64,000 nt of DNA from Actinernus sp. WN-2022 (GCA_030867875.1 JAOWCC010000442.1:186001-250000), one strand, 5' to 3'; shown: positions 39,718 to 51,470, numbered from the stretch's first letter. The notes: a model not told the origin generated them from the letters alone. Translations and numbers: made by a program.

Positions 39718-40288
39718 GCTTCAAAAACTTATTATGGTTACTTAATGAACCATTGAACCTTTGTATTCACAACGCCATGCAAAATATTCAAGTAGTCACC
39801 GCCTGCGATTACAAACATCTCAAGGGGTTGACATGAAGAAATTACCATACTATGTTGTTTGAAGCGGCGTTTCGCAATGCTGAAAGCATTGTGTGGCAAG
39901 GAACAAGCTAGGGCAAGAAGAACCTGCACTTGAAGGATTTGGTGGCGTGGTTGGCATCGATAAAGTTCAAGACTTGGAAAGCGATGTGACTGACGTAACG
40001 GCAGACTCTAAATTTTTGACTACGGCACAAAATATGAAGAGGATGTTTGTAAGTTTAATGCACGTTTTTATTATTTTACGGCTTTGAGTTTGGTTTAATA
40101 ATTGGAACTAAACAGTGGCTCGGTAAACAAGTAATGGTAGTTGGATAACTTCATTTTAAAAATATTATCTGTGTATCTCGCCGGTAGTCTGCTGATATTA
40201 GTACATTTAGTGTAAAATTTATTATCTAGGTACCTTATGTTCCGTGTAATTTTCGCTATCTTTGAGTCTTTATCAGTGAATTCTTAAT
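39718..40288. other. Host non-coding stretch
   Basis: Only chance frames and a short hairpin at about 39,850-39,895. Confidence 0.4.
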
Positions 40289-40345
40289 TAGGATGAAACT
40301 TTATATAAAATTAGTATTCTTTATATAAAACGTTCATCCTAATTA
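40289..40345. repeat. Inverted repeat
   Basis: 'taattaggatgaa' and 'ttcatcctaatta', with 'ctttatataaa' repeated between; short hairpin element. Confidence 0.7.
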
Positions 40346-40547
40346 GCATTTCAATGAGAAAGCTGAAACATCAATAGAAATTCCAAGAGTTGATTAACCC
40401 CGTTTCCCCCTGGACAGAATTTAAATCCCTCCGCGGACTTTTTAGAATGATGAGATCTTATCAGGTATAAAGGAGCATGCATGTGACTGATTTGCTTCAT
40501 CTGATTGGACAACATGCTCATAAATTATTCCTGAGTTTTTGAAATAC

Positions 40548-40823
40548 ATATAATGGGCTCCTGATACATATATGTACAGTGTATGCTTGTAACTATATCA
40601 TATATACATATAATGGGCTCCTGATACATATATGTACAGTGTATGCTTGTATATAATGGGCTCCTGATACATATATGTACAGTGTATGCTTGTATATAAT
40701 GGGCTCCTGATACATATATGTACAGTGTATGCTTGTATATAATGGGCTCCTGATACATATATGTACAGTGTATGCTTGTATATAATGGGCTCCTGATACA
40801 TATATGTATAGTGTATGCTTGTA
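40548..40823. repeat. Minisatellite, six copies of a 43 bp unit
   Basis: Unit reads 'tatataatgggctcctgata' then 'catatatgtacagtgtatgcttg'. The first copy is separated from the rest by 'taactatatcata'; later copies are almost identical. The repeat is open on the minus strand in all frames, which creates false ORFs. Confidence 0.95.
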
Positions 40824-41512
40824 TGCAATTAAAATGATCATGATGATAATGCATGACAGGAACTAACTTGCAATGTAGGGCCATTATCAACAAATGGCTA
40901 CTCAGAAATTGACCAAAATTACCCAGAGAAAATGAGATATGGGTCATTTGACCATGTACAATGATAATAGTGATAATGTAAATGATACTGATGATACCAT
41001 TAATGCAAAGCAATATTTACATTAATGAAAGTGTTAATAATGCCACTATAAATTGAATAATGACTATATAAAATTAAAAAATAAATCACCTAACTTTAGT
41101 TTTCAAACTTTGTTAAATTATTTTAATTTCCATAATACTTTAGTTTTTCTCTGCTTAAAGATGCTGCAGTTGAGTTGCTTTTCAAAACGTTGTTATTATA
41201 CTTAATTGAGCGCCCCTAATACAATATTAAGGGTACAGGGTTGACAGGCATTGCACCCTGCTAGGGTCTGAATAATTTGCCATTGCATGCATGCCCTTCT
41301 ATTTTTCCTTCTTGCATGTTAATGAGGGAAAATTAGAACATGAAATATGCATGTTGATGAGGGAATTTAGAGATTTTAAAAATAATGTCCTTGAGGTGAT
41401 CATGGTATTATAACCAAGTAGTGCTGCCCATACTGGCAGAAATGTGGGAGTGTAAATTAAAAAGGAATACAACTTTCAGAATTATTATAAACTGAATTGA
41501 ATAGAGAAGTAG
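40824..41512. other. Host non-coding stretch
   Basis: AT-rich, with dispersed 'gatgataatg' words; no supported gene. The boundary of the decayed Maverick may start within it. Confidence 0.4.
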
Positions 41513-42173
41513 TTGGGCCATTAAATCCAAGAGATGTCTTCTATGGAGGGCGAACTAATGCCACTAAGCTGTTATATAAATTCAAAGAGAGCGAATGTGG
41601 GAAATATGTTGATTCCTGTAGTTGATATCCTACAGTGCAGTACTATAAGAGATATCCTGTAGGACACCCTGAAAAAAAATCTTAAATACCAACAATTATG
41701 GTATGGTTCATAAAATGTAAAATATTACCACCACGAAAATTATATCATCCTGTTTTCTCTAAAAAATAAAATGGGAAAATTCTGAAAAATTGACGTTTCC
41801 TCTGTACATATCATGTACTAAAACCAAAAATCAAGAAAAATGTTGTCATAACAATAATGAACCTTCATTTATTGGAACATGGACAACTGATTAAGATAAT
41901 AAAGCTATTCAAAAGGGTTATATAATAGTGAAAATATATGAGGTATGGCATTTTGAAAAATCGACTAACCATCTATTCAAGGTTCATATTCAAAAAAATA
42001 TAAAACTTAAGCTAGAATCAACAAAATATAATTTCAAAAATAACAAAGAACAAAAATTGTTTCTTGAAAAAGTTAAAAAGAATTTAAATATTGACATTGA
42101 TAAAATAGAACCAAATGAGGGTTTACGAGCTATTGCTGAAATGTGTCGACAATTTGGCCGGACAAAGGAATAA
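41513..42173 (+). pseudogene. Decayed Maverick-type DNA polymerase B, motif A region and beyond
   Basis: Reading through stops and shifts, the plus strand encodes the PF03175-type landmarks 'RDVFYGGRTNA' near 41,530, then 'YVD' followed by a broken SLYP-like motif A near 41,618, and 'YKRYPVGHPE' near 41,645. After 41,928 comes an intact piece, 'IYEVWHFEKSTNHLFK' to 'LRAIAEMC', which in the family leads to motif B. It then runs into the 77 bp repeat. It is a different lineage from the intact polymerase at 11,382-15,014. At least four in-frame stops or shifts mark it as dead. Confidence 0.85.
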
Positions 42174-42458
42174 TATGACTCAACAGCAACAACTTTATTT
42201 GTACCATGCGTTACATGTGAAGTATATGGGAACATTAGACAAAGGAATAATATGACTCAACAGCAACAACTTTATTTGTACCATGCGTTACATGTGAAGT
42301 ATATGGGAACATTAGACAAAGGAATAATATGACTCAAACGCAGCAACTTTATTTGTACCATGCGTTACATGTGAAGTATATGGGAACATTAGACAAAGGA
42401 ATAATATGACTCAAACGCAACAACTTTATTTGTACCATGCGTTACATGTGAAGTTTAC
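42161..42458. repeat. Tandem repeat, 3.9 copies of a 77 bp unit
   Basis: Units start at 42161, 42238, 42315 and 42392 ('gacaaaggaataatatgact', 'cagcaacaactttatttgta', 'ccatgcgttacatgtgaagt'). The first unit begins inside the last codons of the polymerase remnant, so the array expanded from viral sequence. Copies differ at one or two bases only. Confidence 0.97.
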
Positions 42459-42479
42459 GGTGATAATTTACATAAATAA

Positions 42480-44512
42480 AAATATGAGTATCCTAGAATA
42501 ACTAAAAAGCTAATCTAGCTAGCGCCAGTGAGGAGAGAAATACTTGTGAAGTAACGAACGAGGAACTTTATTTAATAACACACGTTTTCAAGTTGGCGAT
42601 CCAACAACAACGAACGCCAGATGAGAAGCGACACGCGCACGCGCAGCTGCAAGTCAACAATGTCTGCTGGCAGTCAATAACTGCTGGCGTAATGTCTTCT
42701 TCCTCCTCTTTAAAAACACAAAGTCTATTTTAACTAATAATATTTCCAGAGGACAAATGTGTCAACAACAGTAGCGAGTCTGATACGACTCAGTACGACT
42801 GAGATATTGTTCATAACGAATGTTAAATTCCGGGAAAGTGTCTTATGATAGGACATAGTCTTGTAAATACCCTGGGGGTTTGCGGTGACGCTGAGATCTT
42901 GACGTTGTGTCTGGATCGTCTATCTCATCAGTAGCAGAGGGGAATATACTACACGTAGGTGATAGAGCTGCACCTTGGTCTGGTGTACTGTGACTAACAA
43001 TCGTAAGGTTTACCTGGTAAGGGGTAGGATTTATGGCATCAGGATTGTAGGGGCGCGTAAGGACAGGAGGCGCTGATGGTGGCTGGTACAGAGGGGGAGG
43101 TTGATCGGCGATGTTGTTCTCTTCCTCATCATCATGGGTAGCAGGAAGTGGTGGAATGTTAGCAAGCGTGATGGTCGGGGATACAATGTAACATTCATTG
43201 AGATCCAGTGAATTTCTTAAAGGGGAACTCAACCCTAAAATCAACCCAACGTCTTTACAAAGATATATTTGAAAGAAATAAGTTCTGCTATTTTATTTTT
43301 CTGTGTTGCGCGTCTATGAGGAGAAAATTAGTCTCCAAGTTCGATTTTCCGCTGAAAAATCTATATTGTGTGGCGGCTCAATTCAGTGCAAATTTCCATA
43401 TAGTGTACGTCACACATACCAAGGAAGAACGATCACACCTCTAGCACAAAGAAAACACAATGGTCCGCAATTAGAAGCCGTTAGTCCCGCTATTCAATGT
43501 AGGGGACAGCATGGCAAAACTATTTTATTCCCCATATACCACGTCACAAATTACAAGACGTTTTCTCTTGCTAGACGCCCAACACAGAAAAATTAAATAG
43601 CAGAACCTATTTATTTCGAATACATGGTTGTATTAGACATTGGGTTGATTTTAGGGTTCAGTTCCCCTTTAATAAAACACCACTCGCCGTCGATATTGAC
43701 AACAATGTATCTGTCTCGTGCCTGTGATTTATCCCGGTCGGAATACACGAGGTCTCAAACTCGGAGTGGGGACAAGGGGCTACTATACCGCGACTGTTCT
43801 TAGTCCTTTCACTGTGGGCATGGTTCTCAAGTCGTTGCTTGTGCTTTTCCAATATGTATCGGTGGTCAGACAACGGTATCTGATCGTTTGTGAACTGGTT
43901 GCGTATTCGTGAGTTCAAACGCTCTGTAGCTAAGGCAAGGCTAACTTCACTAACGGGCCCGCCACCAGGTTCCTAGCGTAGAAGCTCTTCTTCAAGCTCT
44001 AGTACCGCCCTCTCGGCAACAAGGTTCTTGTTATTGTTTTTAACTCGGCCGATTTCAACCGAGACGCTAAGATGACGTAACGTATCGTTGTTTCTTAGTG
44101 AAATGAAACCGGGTGCGGGATCGACACGTATAATTGCCTTGGGTCCATCAAGTGGGTGTAAGCCTACAACTAAGCGAGTGAGGGCATCACGGAGGGTATC
44201 GTGCTTCTCGTCTGGTATTATGCACGACACTGTGTACGAGGTTGTACATTCTCTCAATAACAAGATGAGTTGGCGACAACGTTTGATGACGTCGGCGGCG
44301 AAGGAAACACCGACTACTTCTGGTGGGTCTTCAGATGACTGATTAACCAAGGCACTTGGAAACTTCTGGATTGAGGCACATATGTGGCATGCTTTGGATA
44401 CGCGAGTTATGGCGGAGTTCATGTTCAGGGCAAAGAAATTGCGTTGAATTACCATTTGACGCTGATGACTGGATGGATGGTCAAGTTTAATGTGAAGTGC
44501 AGTATTTTAGAA
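42480..44512 (-). mobile_element. Gypsy-like LTR retroelement fragment (integrase end of pol) inserted in the decayed polymerase
   Basis: Minus-strand sequence encodes the end of a retroelement polyprotein. From 44,512 down to 43,973: an HHCC zinc motif ('KLDHPSSH' and 'KACHICASI') and an rve core ('SFAADVIKRC', 'IIRVDPAPGF', 'ELEEELLR'). There follows an in-frame TAG at 43973-43975, then 43,918-43,669 in the same frame, and finally 43,216-42,843 ending 'RHRKPPGYLQDYVLS'. A MITE at 43,221-43,668 interrupts it. Sequence 42,480-42,772 with an 'aataaa' on the minus strand may be the 3' LTR. Protease, RT and RNase H are missing. Confidence 0.8.
43221..43668. mobile_element. 448 bp MITE with TTAA target duplication (piggyBac-like)
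   Basis: 29 bp ends 'aggggaactcaaccctaaaa'.../...'ttttagggttcagttcccct' differ at one base and are flanked on both sides by TTAA (43217-43220 and 43669-43672). The 452 bp gained (element plus one TTAA) accounts exactly for the frame change between the two flanking parts of the retroelement, so the insertion was precise. Confidence 0.95.
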
Positions 44513-44713
44513 CTGTTTACAAACTCTGTAGCCCTCATTTTTTTAGCATGATTTCTTAAATTCGAATTTCGCGCGATAAGCAATCAGAAGCGATCATTCA
44601 AGAACGTCACGAGACAGCTTAACGGCGATAGCTGGCTACACGAGGACAAGTTACACCTAACAGGAAAGTATACTTTCTCTGTATTATTTACCCCGTACTA
44701 TACAATAACAGAC

Positions 44714-44827
44714 ATGGCTACCCGAGCTCCAAAACAGTGGTCGCTCACAAAACATGAAACAATTACATCTTACGAAGCCTGGAGACAAAACCTTCAGTAC
44801 ACCCTATCCCTAGACCAAAATGGCTGA
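44714..44827 (+). pseudogene. LTR-retroelement gag N-terminal fragment
   Basis: ATG at 44714 opens 37 codons, '[19 protein letters not shown]' and '[17 protein letters not shown]', a typical start of Gypsy/BEL-type gag in invertebrates, ended by TGA. It points away from the minus-strand pol fragment, so it is a second element or an inverted piece of the same one. Confidence 0.65.
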
Positions 44828-44999
44828 CGGCATTACTTGGCCAAAGAAATCCAGCCAAGCGCCTCTGCGTAACTTCCAAGATGATGGGGAAGGGGTCCCT
44901 TTTAGTACTAGATGGCACCATAGAAAATCTGACTATTAACTTAATAAATTATGAGTTGTAGATCAGTTTGTAGATAACTCCTATAATACGAATATATAT

Positions 45000-45643
45000 T
45001 TGGTGTGTTTTACAACTAGTAGCGCTGACTAATGTTGTATGATAAACTAAATTGTTTAGATAAACAGGTACTTTATTTTGATACCGACTCAATTATTTAT
45101 ATAGAAAGTGCAAACGGTAAAAGAATAGCCCACTTCCGCGATATGCTTTACTTGTCACACACAAAGGTTTCAATATATACGAGATCCCGTGCTAAATTAA
45201 ATTCATTCTTTTCACTGTGAAACGTTTGTGCGTGACAAGTAAAGCATATCGCGGAAGTGGGCTATTAAAACAGGTGATTTGTTAGGAGATCTTACAGATG
45301 AATTAGATGGTGATATTATAAAAGTATGTTTGTATCAGGTGGACCAAAAAACTACAGTTTTATATATGGTAATAATAAACAAAAATGCACAATTAAAGGT
45401 TTCAGTCTGAACCATGAAAATTCTCAAACTTTAAATTATTCAAATATTAAATCATACAAATATGGTTACAATGGTAAGAAATGAAATTAATGATTTGACC
45501 TTGGTTAATGAAAATAAAATAACTAGAAAAAATAAAGAAATTGTTAACAAATATCAAGAAAAGATATACAGTTTCGGTTATGATAAACGCATAATAAAAA
45601 AACATCTAACAACTACGTAGAAACATATCCATATGGTTATTAA
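45000..45643 (+). pseudogene. Decayed Maverick-type DNA polymerase B, motif C to C-terminus
   Basis: Continues the remnant at 41,513-42,173 after the insertions. 'FGVF' is followed by several stops, then comes motif C 'VLYFDTDSIIYIE' (45,068-45,106). A 143 bp MITE lies at 45,124-45,266, then 'TGDLLGDLTDELDGDIIKVC'. A +1 shift leads into the KxY-type motif 'GPKNYSF' near 45,340, and finally a 'DKR' segment and 'ETYPYGY' near the stop at about 45,643. The piece between motif B and motif C is missing or destroyed. Confidence 0.85.
45124..45266. mobile_element. 143 bp MITE inside the decayed polymerase
   Basis: About 43 bp inverted ends, 'aatagcccacttccgcgata' and its inverse 'tatcgcggaagtgggctatt', with one mismatch further in. 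Inserted directly after the motif C region. Confidence 0.93.
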
Positions 45644-45849
45644 GACAATATATGACGTCACGACACAGCTGTGTTGGTCTACTGGATCCTTCCAAACTTG
45701 GTTGAGATTTATGGATTCTCTGGTTTTTCTTCAACCTCTCGTTCTTGATCTGTTCATCGAGTTTCCTTCTTGATCGTTCATTATTAATTGAGCTCCTCAA
45801 CTGTTGCAAACTTCAAACGAAAACTTCTACGCAAAATAAAGCTAGCTGT

Positions 45850-47885
45850 GCGTATTTTCTAATAATAAAAATATTTAATTCATATTGCGCGCATTACATG
45901 TGAATATGTTCATGAGCGCATTACATATACGTCTAGATAAATAATAAATAAATATATACAACCTAGAGATCAAAGGCTAGTTTAAACAAGTAAGTCTTAC
46001 GTTGAGATTTAAAGCTTGGCAGGTTACTTACATTACGTGGTTCGGAGGGTAATTTGTTCCACAGCTTAGGTGCGGCACCAAGTGTGATTTTAGACTTGGC
46101 GCTTTCCGGCACATGCAAACGCAGAGAGTTACCAGAGCGTAGGTTGTACCCAGTAGGAGTAGATATATATATACAAGTTCAGATAAATACAAGGGTGCTA
46201 GGCCATATAAACATTTAAACGTAATAATCAAAATCTTAAACTGAATACGATATACAACAGGTAGCCAATGAAGATCGGTGAGTACAGGTGTGATATGACA
46301 AAAGCGTGGTACATTCATAACAAGTCCAGCTGCAGCATTCTGTACACGTTGAAGTTTAGTTATGTGAAATTTAGGGAGGTCGTATAGTAAACTGTAACAG
46401 TAATAGATCTTGCTAGTAATGAAAGCGTGTACAAGTAGTACACGCTTGTCGAAGGCGGCGCGTAGATCGAGGAGAACAAGTAGGGTGATGTGTTGTTTGT
46501 CCATATTCATTAGTATGTCACTTTTCACTAGAGAGAGCGGTTTCAGTGCTGTGCCCAGGACGGTAAGCTGATTGGAGCACCGGAAGGAAACCATTATCAG
46601 CAAGGTATGAGTATGTCTGGTTAGTAGCAGCACGCTCAACAAGTTTAGATGTAAACTGCAAGTTGCTGACCGGCCGAAAGTTCTTAAAAATCAGGTCCAA
46701 TCCAGAGCGCTTAAGCAATGGATTAATAAGCGCTTCTTTCCAGGCATCTGCAAATTCACCTGTCTGGAGGGACATATTGATCATCGCAGTCAAAAAAGGC
46801 AGGAGTTCATCTAAGCAGTCTTTCACTATTGTGGTCGGCACAGGGTCCAGAGAACAAGACGTATTTGGTGCACTCATCACAAGCACTCTGACAGAATCCT
46901 CATGCAGAGGTTCAAACGGACAGAATGAAGCATGCTGGGATATCAGATATGGCAGCCGAGGTGGTGACCGAGCAAGGGATTGAGTCGAGATCCAACCGTA
47001 TGTCTGCAGTTTCTTTCACGAAAAAGGACCCTAAATCATTAGCAAGTACTGCTTTGTCACTGTGTGGTGGAAACATTACGCCTTGGCGTAATGGCTTGCT
47101 CGTCGCAGAGAACAGTTTCCGTTGATCATAAGAATTCTTATCTATGAAGTCTGTGTAGAAGACACAGCGAGCCTTGTTCATTAAATACGTAGTCTTATTC
47201 TTTATGGTCTTGAACGCTAATAAATCAGATTCAAGGCCCGTGGTCCTCCATTTTCGTTCTGCTCTCCTGCGAAGCCTTTTTGCAGACCTGATGTCGTCAT
47301 TAAACCAAGGCGCACGCGCACGAGTGACAACCGTCTTGATACGGAGGGGAGCGTATTTGTCCAGAAGTGACGTCATAGTAGTGTTGTAATTATTAACCAT
47401 AGTATCAAGAGCAGTGGGTATGTCCTGATAAAGACCAGAGGTACAGATGTCAGTTTTAAATGCGTCAAAATCAATTGATTTAATTTTCCTGTAGGAGACA
47501 GTTTTTACCGCCAGATCAGCCTTAGCCATATTGAGATGACATATCACCGTGGCATGATCGGAGAGGAGCTGTCAGCGATTGGTGTATTCACAATAATACT
47601 GTCAGTTTGGCGTGTTATGATCAAGTACAGCGTATGCCCATGTATTTGGGTGGCCGAGGTCACATGCTGTTTAAGACCCATTGAGGCTAATAGATCACAG
47701 AAAGCCTCACCACCAGGATCTGCCGGGTTATCAACATGAATGTTGAAATCTCCACAGATCAATACAGGCTCCGTACAGAGAATAAATGACTCCAAATACT
47801 AAGCAAATTCAGAGATAAAGACACTGGTCATGACAGGGTGCTTGGCTGAGTATGGGGGCCTATAGATGACGGATAGGCGCAGTTG
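45850..47885 (-). mobile_element. CR1/Jockey-type LINE remnant, 5' truncated and with an RT core deletion
   Basis: From right to left on the minus strand: endonuclease end ('SVIYRPPYS' near 47,860; 'ICGDFNIHVDNPADPGGEAF' at 47,715-47,775), linker (47,547-46,912), RT start ('SCSLDPVPTTIVKD', 'FRPVSNLQFTSKLVERA', 'SAYRPGHSTETAL') and 'LLDLRAAFD' near 46,470. Then it jumps directly to 'LLVHAFITSKIYYCYSLLYDLP' and 'KLQRVQNAAAGLVMN'. The segment with the catalytic F/YADD box is deleted. Frameshifts separate the parts. The 3' UTR reaches about 45,850. Confidence 0.85.
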
Positions 47886-48106
47886 TGATGACTATTCCCC
47901 TTTCAACGTCCATTCCGACATCTCGAATGAACTGCGTTCACAGTAGCTGATTTTCTTGACGGTGAAATTAGTACGTCGGTAAAATGCGTCGAAAAATCAT
48001 ATGCTAATCTCATAACTTCAGTGAAAATAAAGCTGTATGATCCTTACATAATACACATGTTAGGATTACGTTTAGGGAAATTACTTACAGTAACTTCCTT
48101 TTTTTC
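47886..48106. other. Non-coding
   Basis: No feature supported. Confidence 0.4.
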
Positions 48107-48262
48107 CGAGAATTATTTACATATAGTATTTCCAAGAAATATTTACATATAGTATTTCCAAGAATTAATTATGTATAGTATTTCCAAGTAATATTTAGAT
48201 ATAGTATTTCCAAGAATGAATTATGTATAGTATTTCCAAGAATTAATTATATATAGTTACCC
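48107..48262. repeat. AT-rich tandem repeat, about six 26 bp units
   Basis: Variants of 'aagaattaattatgtatagt' plus 'atttcc'. Degenerate microsatellite-like array. Sequence from 48,263 to 49,040 shows no gene. Confidence 0.85.
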
Positions 48263-49040
48263 ATGCCCTGAATTTCCGTACTTTACTACTATTCTTAAGA
48301 TTTTTTTTTCAAAATATTTATTGTAATGAGTTTTTTTTACATAAACGAGAGAGCAATAAAATCTTATTCCTGTATAATTTATACTTATCTTTGTCGCCTG
48401 AATTGCATTATTTACCTTTATTGCTCCCTAAGCCTTTTGTTATCCACGGTTTAGAGAGTTGCTTTGTCTTTTTTAGTTGAAATTGATTTTAGGGGTGTAT
48501 GCTTATTTGTTATTTTGTTTAATTAATTGTAAAACGTAGAAAATAGTGTTTCATAACTCTTTACCGCATAGAGAACAATACAACTGTATGGAGTGTGTTA
48601 TTGTACTGTCGCCGTGGCGTGCAACAATATCTGATTTATTACAAAAATAGCAAAGAATATTCACCCACTGAGTAGCCAATCAGAGCATGTGAAAAGCACT
48701 GTTCACTTGTGTGGTCTATACTATTGGTGAATATTTACTGAGACCGAGGTGAATTATACTTCTTTTAGTATAATTTCAGAGTTGAGTATCAGAGAAACTT
48801 AAAACCAGACCAGTCTGCTAACTTTTTTTAAATTCTTACTGGACATGAGAGCGTGAGAACACCAAAACACACATCAAATTTTATTTTGTATGCCAGTGAT
48901 TTTTGAACTTAAAGTGTATATCAGGTCCAATATTAGTATCACTAATATCCATTCTAAATCAAGTGAATAGTAGAATATTTCTCGATTTGAGTGTTGCCTA
49001 TTCAAGCTGGTGACATAAAACTGGTCTTCATTTATTATAC

Positions 49041-49408
49041 AAAAACATACTGGTAGAGATAACTGACCTGTTGTACAACATACTGGTAGAGATAACTGAC
49101 CTGTTGTACAACATACTGGTAGAGATAACTGACCTGTTGTACAACATACTGGTAGAGATAACTGACCTGTTGTACAACATACTGGTAGAGATAACTGACC
49201 TGTTGTACAACATACTGGTAGAGATAACTGACCTGTTGTACAACATACTGGTAGAGATAACTGACCTGTTGTACAACATACTGGTAGAGATAACTGACCT
49301 GTTGTACAACATACTGGTAGAGATAACTGACCTGTTGTACAACATACTGGTAGAGATAACTGACCTGTTGTAAAACATACTGGTAGAGATAACTGACCTG
49401 TTGTAAAA
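49041..49408. repeat. 33 bp minisatellite, 11 copies
   Basis: Eleven near-identical copies of 'catactggtagagataactg' + 'acctgttgtacaa'. The unit is a multiple of three without stops in several frames, so long false ORFs appear on both strands (100 codons plus, 127 minus). Only the last copies vary (c to a). Confidence 0.97.
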
Positions 49409-49537
49409 CATCTGTTATATTTGAAGGTTATATCAGTGATGTTACTGTTGTCAGATTTTTGAACCGTTTGCCATGCATGCTTTCAACATCCTTCAACGAA
49501 TGCTGAACCGAAGTTGAAAATATATTGAAACTATTAA

Positions 49538-51254
49538 AGGCCCGGGTCTCTCGCCTAGCATGCTTTGCGGCTTTGTTATTGTTGTGGTTGCCTCAAAACG
49601 AGGCTGCTTTGTTTTGTGACAAGCGCGCTTCGCTCGTGGCGCGTTAGCTCAGCTGTTTTCCAGTGACAAAGCAGAGACTTGGAATTCCGGCTTGGAATAT
49701 GGCAGAATCATCCAGTTATTCAGACTATTCGATGCCGTTAGATGTGGAAGAAGATGAGCCAACGGGAATCGCTATGGGTCGTTGATAGTGGAAAGAACAA
49801 AAGAGATGGACGAGATAGGTTTGTACAAACTCGTCTTGTGATTTAGTTATTTTGTCTGAATATGTTTTGTGATTGCATTGGTTGTTCCCCAGTTCTCTGG
49901 TTTAACTTTGGCTTATCCGTTACAGGACAGGAAATCGTCGAGGATATAGCAGCGAGGACGGATAGGGCGAGATGTTCTTGTAAAGGCAAATATGAAAGCG
50001 AGCGAATTGCGGATGGGGTGACACGGTTCGAACTCTTGACAATAATCTCCGAACGTGAAATTCATGTTTTTTATCACCAGTTCAGGTCATGTTTTGCTTT
50101 AGTTATTTATTACCAAAGTCGACGTTTCAAGTCTGGTTGCTGTCTGAAGTGACAAAAACAGTTGCTTGCAGCTTGTTGGACTGCCAAAATTATTGTTTTG
50201 TCTGAATGTTCCGCAAATAAAGTGGTTTGGTCTCCTTATTATACAGTTGATCTATTTCCTGTCCCCCGTTTGATACTTTTCTATCTTGCTATTGTGTGTT
50301 GAACTTTGCTTCTTTTGTGCATCTTTATCCAGCACTTTGTCAGATAAACCGTACCTTATTAGGCGTGGACCAAAAGGAAATCCGTGGAGGGGTGGTAATC
50401 CCAGACAAAAAAATTGAGCAAGGAAAAATAGTCTGAAAAAAACTCCTGCAAGCACCAAGACGCCCCAAAAAGTCGTGCAAGGGAACGGAGACAAATATAT
50501 ATTAATACAAGCATGTGAAAGGTTTATCTTTTTAAAGGTCAAAATTGGTTATATGAATTCTAAAAACTACCTAAACCATCACACCAATTATAGCTGCATA
50601 ATTAAAAATAGGAAAAAAAGGGGGGGGGGGACAAAGGGTGGGGGATATTCCTTCCCCCCGCCCCCCTCATTTAATGCACAGAAAAAAATCAATATATTAT
50701 TGCAACACCACATCAACTGCTGTAGAATCTTGAAGTTGTGCTTGGTTATCTCTATATACTAAAGCAAATGAAAAAAGATTGCGAAGTAATACAGAGGTTC
50801 TGTAGAAAATTTCGAATAATTTCACTTCAACTTACCCTGCACTGCTGAAAGACTTCCCGGGAAGTTGATGGAGTAGAAACTATGAAAAGACTGTTTGTTT
50901 TCTCTGCGTACCCCAGGAGCTGCTATACCAAATACGGACGAGCGAAGTCTTATTTATCTGACACAGCCAGGCAAACGCAGCGTTCCACCGCGACACTGCT
51001 GCGGCTCCGCCGTTTTGCCTCTAACCAAAGCTAAAATAAACTAAAATGGCTTACGAAAAAACAAAATAACCCAATGCAGATCGAGATGAATAGTCAAACT
51101 CAATTCAAAGGCAGTTTGGAATAATCAAGATGCTCTCTAACGAAGGATGGAACAAGATTCACGAAGACGAATATCTCCCTCCCAAAACTCGGGGTTTTCA
51201 ACTACGCGAAACTCAAGAGGCGCGCAAAGCATGCTAGGCGAGAGACCCGGGCCT
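49538..51254. mobile_element. 1.72 kb TTAA-flanked element with perfect 32 bp TIRs (piggyBac-like, non-autonomous)
   Basis: 'aggcccgggtctctcgccta' + 'gcatgctttgcg' at 49538-49569 is exactly inverted at the right end to 51254, and both ends abut TTAA. No transposase is seen. The interior carries an ATG-started piece 'MAESSSYSDYSMPLDVEEDE' near 49,699 that stops soon after, and a 96-codon frame (49,862-50,152), both possibly captured host sequence. G/C runs at about 50,615-50,665 form a small hairpin. Confidence 0.92.
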
Positions 51255-51360
51255 TTAAACCTAGGCTTTAGCTGGAATGAGTAGATCTAAGTATTATTCA
51301 ACATGCTGCGTGGTGAACATAGTCAGAACCTCTTGACAAATCTCTAGGAAATTATACTAA

Positions 51361-51470
51361 TGATTACTACTGCTGCTGCTGTTATTATTATTGATGATGC
51401 TGCTATTAGTATTACTATTATTATAGTTATTACAGTGTATTTATTACAGCTGTTACTACATGTATTAGAC
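51361..51470. repeat. Triplet-type low-complexity run
   Basis: Interrupted 'tactgctgctgctgttatta'-like repeats. Confidence 0.8.

Noticed and set aside
40525..41013. Repeat-peptide ORFs on the minus strand
   Set aside because: Produced by the 43 bp minisatellite, which is open in three frames.
43303..43596. 97-codon frame inside the TTAA MITE
   Set aside because: Contained entirely in a non-autonomous element with no recognisable protein.
49028..49411. CRISPR-like 33 bp direct repeats
   Set aside because: No spacers: units are contiguous and identical, so this is a minisatellite in eukaryotic DNA.
50020..50040. B-box-like 'ggttcgaactcttgac'
   Set aside because: No A-box at the right distance and no terminator; lies inside the TTAA element.
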